DNA from: an uncultured Flavobacteriaceae bacterium
GTDB lineage: Bacteria > Bacteroidota > Bacteroidia > Flavobacteriales > Flavobacteriaceae
Direction: 5' to 3'
Assembly (NCBI GenBank): GCA_947311635.1
Contig: CAMZLD010000032.1
Coordinates: forward strand, 1-41,657
DNA: 41,657 nucleotides
Shown here: one piece after another, positions 36,844 to 41,657 of the stretch
Layout: every line of letters starts with the position of its first letter
Numbering within the stretch: the stretch's first letter is position 1
The notes under the pieces: generated by a model
Databases searched by the model: none
The model's input: only the letters and a program-made list of their open reading frames with translations
What the model was told of the DNA's origin: nothing
Position numbers and translations under genes: made by a program

Positions 36844-37623
36844 ATGAACTTTATTAAAAATATATTTCGCCTCTTTTGGAGACTTTGGTTTTATGCGTGG
36901 GTTGTCGGTACAATTGCTGTAATATTACCCGTATTGGTTATTTTGGTTTCTACAGACCGTTTTTACAAAACCTACTTTAAAATAGCCATTGCTTGGGGAA
37001 AAACCATTTTATTTATCATGGGCTTTAAAGCAGAAACTATTTATGAACAAAAGATAGACCCAAACAAAAGTTACATGTTTATAGCCAATCACACTTCTTT
37101 GATTGATATTATGCTAATGTTTGCTGTAATGAAAAACCCAGGTGTTTTCGTCGGAAAAAAGGAATTAAAAAAACTTCCTGTTTTTGGTTACATTTTTCGT
37201 AAAACAAGTATCATGGTAGATCGCTCAAATCCTAAAAGTAGAAAAGAAGTATATGATAGTGCACGACAAAAAATAAAAGATGGTTTAAGTATTGTTTTTT
37301 ACCCTGAAGGTCTTGTTCCTTCAGAAGATGTTATTATGAGCGAATTTAAAAACGGTGCTTTTAGGCTAGCCATAGAACATGAGTTAGAAATTGTGCCAAT
37401 GACATTTTATGACTGTAAAGAAAGATTGTCTTGGACTTTTTTTAGTGGTGGTCCTGGTAAATTACGCGTAAAAGTGCACAAATTTATACAAACCAAAGGG
37501 CTCGCTTTAAAAGACTTGCCAGCTTTAAAAGAAAAGGCATACTCAATTATTTATAACGAATTAATCAATGACAAGGCATATATGCGTTGTACAAATAAAG
37601 CAAAAAATGAACTTCAAAAATAG
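36844..37623 (+). CDS. plsC: 1-acyl-sn-glycerol-3-phosphate acyltransferase
   Basis: This 259-residue PlsC-type acyltransferase has an N-terminal membrane helix (about 17-37), the HX4D catalytic motif His83-Asp88 in ANHTSLID, GKKELKKLPVFGYIFR in block II, and VFYPEGLVPSE at 151-161 in block III (the usual EGTR is changed to EGLV). It acylates lysophosphatidic acid to phosphatidic acid at the cytoplasmic membrane. It is followed with a 17-bp overlap by the M1 peptidase gene, suggesting an operon of three genes through the hemolysin III-like gene. Alternative lysophospholipid acceptors are possible. Confidence 0.9.
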   Translation: MNFIKNIFRLFWRLWFYAWVVGTIAVILPVLVILVSTDRFYKTYFKIAIAWGKTILFIMGFKAETIYEQKIDPNKSYMFIANHTSLIDIMLMFAVMKNPGVFVGKKELKKLPVFGYIFRKTSIMVDRSNPKSRKEVYDSARQKIKDGLSIVFYPEGLVPSEDVIMSEFKNGAFRLAIEHELEIVPMTFYDCKERLSWTFFSGGPGKLRVKVHKFIQTKGLALKDLPALKEKAYSIIYNELINDKAYMRCTNKAKNELQK

Positions 37624-39466
37624 TCTTTACATGCTGCTTACTATTTTAATATTAAGCTGTACTAAAAAAACAAATAATAAAGTGAAAACTCAACAATATG
37701 CTATAGATTATCATTCGTATGCGCAACCTAATAAAGCGGTAGCAACACATTTAAATTTAAAATTAGATGTCCATTTTGATACTAAAATTATAGATGGTGT
37801 TGCTAGTTACTTAATTACAACACAAAACAATGCTTCTGCTATTGTTTTTGACACCAAAAATTTAGAAATCTTAAAAGTAGAAGCAAATAAAAAACCAACA
37901 AAATTTCAATTAGAGAAAACGGATGACATTTTAGGGCGAGCATTAAAAATTGAGCTTCCTAAAAATGCAAAAACCGTAACTATTTACTACAAAACAACGG
38001 CTAAAACTGAAGCACTTCAATTTTTAAACCCACAACAAACTGCCGATAAAAAACATCCTTTTTTATTAACCCAAGGGCAAGCTATTTTAACGCGCACATG
38101 GATTCCTATTCAAGATTCGCCACAAATACGCATTACCTACAATGCAACTGTAAAAGTTCCGAATGAATTAATGGCGGTGATGAGTGCTAAAAACCCAAAA
38201 CAAAAATCAAAAGATGGTGTCTATCATTTTGAAATGAAACAACCTATTTCTCCTTATTTAATTGCTTTAGCTGTTGGTGATTTAGCGTATAAAAAAATAA
38301 GTGATAGAACGGGTGTTTATGCAGAAAAAACCGTCATAGACAAGGCGCATTATGAGTTTGCTGACATGGAAAAAATGGTGACCGCTGCAGAAAACCTCTA
38401 CGGAAAATACGCGTGGCAACAATTTGATGTTGTGGTCTTACCGCCAAGTTTTCCTTTTGGTGGTATGGAAAACCCACGCTTAACCTTTGCAACACCAACC
38501 GTAATTGCAGGCGATCGTAGCTTAACAAGTTTAATTGCTCATGAATTAGCACATTCATGGTCTGGAAATCTAGTAACCAACGCCACTTGGGATGATTTTT
38601 GGTTAAATGAAGGCTTTACCGTTTATTTTGAAATGCGCATTATGGAAGCGCTTTACGGAAAAGATCATGCTAACATGCTTGCTGCTATTGGAAGACAAGA
38701 TTTAGAAGAAGAATTACAAGGCATGAAAAACACTCCAAACGACACCAAATTAAAACTGAATCTAAAAGGCAGAAATCCAGATGATGGTATGAATAGTATT
38801 GCTTATGATAAAGGGTATCTGTTTTTAAGAACCTTAGAAAATACTGTTGGTCGTTCAAAAATGGATGTTTTTTTAAAAACTTATTTTAATGAACATGCCT
38901 TTTCTACAATGACCACAGAACGGTTTATTGATTACCTAAATAAAAACCTATTAGATAAAAATGACATTACATTTAATGTGAATGAATGGATTTACAAACC
39001 AGGCATTCCAAAAAATGCTATTACTGTTAAGTCTACAAAATTTAAAGACGTAGAAAACAGCATTAATCAATGGAAAAATGGAAAAATAACAGCCAAAGAA
39101 ATCTGTAATCAAGATTGGAATATTCAGCAAAAAATACATTTTATACGTAATATTCCGAAGGAAATTTCAAAAGTAAAAATGAATGCCTTAGATACGCATT
39201 GTTCGTTTACAAACTCAACCAATTCTTACATTACAATGGTTTGGTTTGAACAAGCTATTAACCATGATTACCACGCAAACAATGTAGATTCTAAAATTGA
39301 AGATTTTTTAATGCATGTTGGAAGACGGTGGTATGTTTCTACCATTTATAGCGCTTTAAAAAACAATGGCGAAATAAAAAAAGCCTTCGCTATTTACAAA
39401 AAAGCACGTCCTAATTACCATTCAGTAACACGAAATACTATTGATGAAATGCTTGCATATAAATAA
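37607..39466 (+). CDS. M1-family metallo-aminopeptidase lipoprotein
   Basis: This 619-residue zinc peptidase uses the ATG at 37607, which gives a proper lipoprotein signal (MNFKNSLYMLLTILILSC, lipobox Cys18). The longer frame from 37568 would spoil it. The N-terminal beta-domain (about 40-230) is followed by GGMENP at 285-290, HELAH at 312-316 and Glu335 in WLNEGF, completing HEXXH-X18-E. SIAYDKGYLFLRTLE follows, then a helical leukotriene-A4-hydrolase-type C-terminal domain. It should cleave N-terminal residues from peptides at the envelope. It overlaps plsC by 17 bp and the next gene by one base. Confidence 0.93.
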   Translation: MNFKNSLYMLLTILILSCTKKTNNKVKTQQYAIDYHSYAQPNKAVATHLNLKLDVHFDTKIIDGVASYLITTQNNASAIVFDTKNLEILKVEANKKPTKFQLEKTDDILGRALKIELPKNAKTVTIYYKTTAKTEALQFLNPQQTADKKHPFLLTQGQAILTRTWIPIQDSPQIRITYNATVKVPNELMAVMSAKNPKQKSKDGVYHFEMKQPISPYLIALAVGDLAYKKISDRTGVYAEKTVIDKAHYEFADMEKMVTAAENLYGKYAWQQFDVVVLPPSFPFGGMENPRLTFATPTVIAGDRSLTSLIAHELAHSWSGNLVTNATWDDFWLNEGFTVYFEMRIMEALYGKDHANMLAAIGRQDLEEELQGMKNTPNDTKLKLNLKGRNPDDGMNSIAYDKGYLFLRTLENTVGRSKMDVFLKTYFNEHAFSTMTTERFIDYLNKNLLDKNDITFNVNEWIYKPGIPKNAITVKSTKFKDVENSINQWKNGKITAKEICNQDWNIQQKIHFIRNIPKEISKVKMNALDTHCSFTNSTNSYITMVWFEQAINHDYHANNVDSKIEDFLMHVGRRWYVSTIYSALKNNGEIKKAFAIYKKARPNYHSVTRNTIDEMLAYK

Positions 39467-40113
39467 TGGAACAAACACGTCATGCATATAGTAAAAAAGA
39501 GGAATTTTTAAACATTCTTACCCATGGTTTTGGTTTTGTATTAAGTGTTCTTGCACTAATTGCAATGCTAATTAAAACAGCACAATGTGGTTTTAGACAG
39601 CAGCTTAGTGCTTGGATTTTTGGTTTGAGTTTGGTTTTTTTATATGCAGCTTCTACTTTGTATCATGCTGCAAAAAAACCCTCATATAGAAGAAAATTAA
39701 ATATTTTAGACCATGCGTTTATTTATGTACTTATTGCTGGCACATACACTCCTTTTACATTAATTACCTTACAATCTAGCTACGGAAAAACAATGCTTGC
39801 TACGGTTTGGATTGTAGCTATTGTTGGTAGTGTTTTTAAGCTTTTCTTTACAGGAAAATTCGAAAAAATTTCTACTTATGCTTATATTGGTATGGGCTTT
39901 ATTGTTGTTGTTTTAATTAAGCCTTTATTACAAAATTTACCGCTAAGTGGGTTTTGGTACCTTATTGGTGGTGGTGTTAGTTATATTATTGGCGCCTATT
40001 TTTATCTAAAAGACGGTAAAATAGCCTACAATCATGCTATTTTTCATGTGTTTGTATTGCTTGGTAGTTTTGGTCATTTTATGGCTGTATACCATCATGT
40101 TTTATGTGCATAA
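39466..40113 (+). CDS. Hemolysin III (PAQR/YqfA) family membrane protein
   Basis: This 215-residue protein has seven membrane segments. Family motifs are EEFLNILTHGFG near 12-23, STLYHAAK with His67, LDHAFIYVLIAGTYTPFTL near 81-99, and NHAIFHVFVLLGSFGHFMAVY near the C-terminus; the conserved histidines resemble the zinc site of PAQR receptors. Bacterial members are linked to membrane-fluidity control rather than true haemolysis, which fits the neighbouring plsC. Its ATG overlaps the stop of the peptidase gene (TAATG). Confidence 0.92.
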   Translation: MEQTRHAYSKKEEFLNILTHGFGFVLSVLALIAMLIKTAQCGFRQQLSAWIFGLSLVFLYAASTLYHAAKKPSYRRKLNILDHAFIYVLIAGTYTPFTLITLQSSYGKTMLATVWIVAIVGSVFKLFFTGKFEKISTYAYIGMGFIVVVLIKPLLQNLPLSGFWYLIGGGVSYIIGAYFYLKDGKIAYNHAIFHVFVLLGSFGHFMAVYHHVLCA

Positions 40114-40142
40114 AAAAAGCCTAACAACATATTGTTAGGCTT
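40112..40142 (-). terminator. Hairpin terminator between convergent genes
   Basis: An 11-bp perfect stem (aagcctaacaa / ttgttaggctt, arms 40117-40127 and 40132-40142) closes on a 4-nt loop. On the minus strand it is followed by a run of seven T residues, giving a classical intrinsic terminator for the 40163 gene. On the plus strand it follows the stop of the hemolysin III gene but the downstream T-tract is weak. Confidence 0.85.
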
Positions 40143-40162
40143 ATAGTTGGTGTTGTAAATTT

Positions 40163-41657
40163 TTACATTCTTCTAGAGAGACCTTCTCCAAAATTTAAAA
40201 AATATTCTAATGCATTTTTACTAGACTTTGGTATGTTGATAATAAAATCTGAAAGCATTTTTCCGTCTTTATCTTGGCGTATTTTAATAACCATATCTTC
40301 TACATTGTCTTCTACATAATTAAATAAATCTAACTCTCTTTTAGAACTTTTATCCTTCGGAATTTTATTGATAAGTGCTTTTGCATTCATATAAAAACTA
40401 ACGTTGTTTTCAGAAATTATAGCCTGTTGTTTTGCAGTAAGACTTGATTTTCTAGATCCTTTCATTATTTTTTTTATTCCATTTTCTGAAGATGTTAAAA
40501 ACACAACACCATCTTTAACACCAACAAACATGTTAAATGGTAAATCTTTAGAAGATGCTGCCATAAAATAACCACCTTTTATAGCTTTTAAACCAGCTCT
40601 TTTTTGAGCAATGTGTAATAGTTTGTTAAAAAACGCGTCATTCTTGGTAGAAAACATTGTCATAAATTCTGGTGCAGGTTCAGTTTTTGTTTTGGTAACT
40701 TCTTTTCTGTTGTAATCTGCATCATATTCAAATGATTTATAAGAGCGTGTTTTTGTTTTAATGTCTGTAAGAACCATTAACAAATCTCCGTTAATTAAAT
40801 CGCCTACCGCTTTTTCATCTAATAATAAAGAAAATAAGTCGCCAACTAATGCCGCTTCTTCTTTATATTCTTTTGCTTGAGGAACTCCTGAAAGCATGGT
40901 TTGTAACAACTTTGGATATTCTTGTAAAACAGCTTCTGTATTTACAGCGTAACCTACATAACCCAAAATATTTTTGGTGTTTATGTAGTTATAAAATTTT
41001 GGATTTACTTTAGCGTTAAACATCTTGGTATACATTGTTTTCCAGCGATCATCAACAGACAATGATGTACTCATACGCATTTGGTCTTTTTCTAAAAATA
41101 GTTTGAGCACCATTTCACTTTTTCCATACAATTTTTGCATGTCTAACATTCCTGCCATATTCGTCATTCCGCCAAATTTGCTGTAAATGTTTTTAAAATA
41201 ATTGCCATATAAGCCGTTCACATCTTTAATCCAAACAACCGCTTCTGCATTGTTATCATTCATTGCAGATAAATAACTTTGGTTTTTTAAGGGTTTTTGT
41301 TTTCTAGCAAAGGCTTGAGCAACTCTTTTTTTGTTTAATGACAATTTATCATCGTTTTCAAAAACGATGTTGAATGTTTTATCAAAATTAATAGCAATAC
41401 GCTGCTTTCCACTTTGATTTTTTGGTAAAGAATTTTGTTCTACAGCAAATTTAATTGGTAACATAAATTGTACGCTTACAGGCTTTCCTCTTTGCATACC
41501 TGGTTTCATTACTGGTAACATTTTTAAAACACGTATGGCTTCTTTTTTCAGCCTAACATGATCTGCTCTTACTTTAATGTTTGCAATATTTCCTTCTTTA
41601 TCTATATTAAATTGAGAAAAAATTCTAGTAGAACCTACTGGCAAACCTAATTGATTG
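40163..41657 (-). CDS. TonB C-terminal-domain protein with large unknown domain, N-terminus cut by window edge
   Basis: The frame is open to the right edge (NQLGLPVGSTR follows on), so at least the N-terminus is missing. Its first visible 65 residues, STRIFSQFNIDKEGNIANIKV through AIRVLKMLPVMKPGMQRGK and VSVQFMLPIKF, are a TonB C-terminal energy-transducer-like fold. About 420 further residues form a soluble domain with repeated aromatic and charged segments; it resembles Bacteroidota DUF4836-type lipoproteins, but I am not certain. A TonB-type fold followed by a large C-terminal domain is not the classical TonB order, so an actual energy-transducing role is doubtful. It ends 21 bp before a strong terminator. 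Confidence 0.75.
   Translation of the reverse strand, partial: NQLGLPVGSTRIFSQFNIDKEGNIANIKVRADHVRLKKEAIRVLKMLPVMKPGMQRGKPVSVQFMLPIKFAVEQNSLPKNQSGKQRIAINFDKTFNIVFENDDKLSLNKKRVAQAFARKQKPLKNQSYLSAMNDNNAEAVVWIKDVNGLYGNYFKNIYSKFGGMTNMAGMLDMQKLYGKSEMVLKLFLEKDQMRMSTSLSVDDRWKTMYTKMFNAKVNPKFYNYINTKNILGYVGYAVNTEAVLQEYPKLLQTMLSGVPQAKEYKEEAALVGDLFSLLLDEKAVGDLINGDLLMVLTDIKTKTRSYKSFEYDADYNRKEVTKTKTEPAPEFMTMFSTKNDAFFNKLLHIAQKRAGLKAIKGGYFMAASSKDLPFNMFVGVKDGVVFLTSSENGIKKIMKGSRKSSLTAKQQAIISENNVSFYMNAKALINKIPKDKSSKRELDLFNYVEDNVEDMVIKIRQDKDGKMLSDFIINIPKSSKNALEYFLNFGEGLSRRM

Noticed and set aside
37568-37607. Longer start for the M1 peptidase at 37568
   Set aside because: It would bury the lipoprotein signal and increase the overlap with plsC; the ATG at 37607 gives a proper lipobox at Cys18.

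Overview
The window looks like a chromosomal segment of a low-GC member of the Bacteroidota, most likely a marine Flavobacteriaceae. The grounds are strong A+T bias, gene starts without clear Shine-Dalgarno sequences, repeated TAnnTTTG promoter boxes (the Bacteroidota primary sigma -7 element) in short intergenic gaps, a PorZ homologue ending in a type IX secretion C-terminal domain, a TonB-dependent receptor with a carboxypeptidase-regulatory N-terminus, and many lipoproteins. No rRNA, tRNA or CRISPR array was found. Genes are densely packed, with many 1-20 bp overlaps. The only gap above 300 bases without an intact gene is 7722-8222, which holds a decayed IS3-family insertion sequence.

Layout. 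2-1486 (+) is a TPR sensor histidine kinase cut by the left edge. 1593-20610 (-) is a Wzx/Wzy-type surface polysaccharide (O-antigen or capsule) locus. In transcription order it holds wbpB, rmlB-rmlA-rmlC-rmlD, wzz, a TviB/TviC pair, a Wzy_C-domain protein, wzx, a second polymerase-like protein, a GT4 enzyme, the IS3 scar, another GT4 enzyme, a small lipoprotein, two tandem left-handed beta-helix acyltransferases, pglC, pglE and a polytopic membrane protein. A 556-residue protein of unknown function (20607-22277) overlaps wbpB by 4 bp and probably heads the run. 22325-24365 (-) carries a CtpA-type protease and rnpA. 24501-25679 (+) is glutaryl-CoA dehydrogenase-like.

25689-33690 (-) is a run of five genes: an MBOAT O-acyltransferase, an AlgJ/AlgX-like SGNH protein, PorZ, RecO and a TonB receptor. 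33779-34349 (+) has a possible 29-codon leader ORF and a CYTH triphosphatase-like gene. 34350-36772 (-) is trpS followed by an exported berberine-bridge-type flavoprotein. 36844-40113 (+) is plsC, an M1 aminopeptidase lipoprotein and a hemolysin III family protein, closed by a strong hairpin. 40163-41657 (-) is a TonB_C-domain protein cut by the right edge.

How it fits together. The polysaccharide locus supplies dTDP-L-rhamnose (RmlABCD), UDP-GlcNAcA and UDP-GalNAcA (TviB, TviC), a 3-keto derivative of UDP-GlcNAcA (WbpB), and probably a 4-amino-4,6-dideoxy-GlcNAc initiating sugar (PglE, loaded by PglC). Assembly would follow by two GT4 enzymes, export by Wzx, polymerisation by a Wzy candidate and length control by Wzz. 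The MBOAT/AlgJ-like pair may O-acetylate an exported glycan. PorZ is, in Porphyromonas gingivalis, the component that brings anionic LPS to the type IX sortase, so a functional tie between the two regions is plausible but unproven.

The least explained items are the 556-residue phosphorylase-like protein, a perfect 39-bp palindrome carrying outward-facing promoter boxes between trpS and plsC, the acyltransferase pair beside pglC/pglE, and the acylation pair beside porZ.
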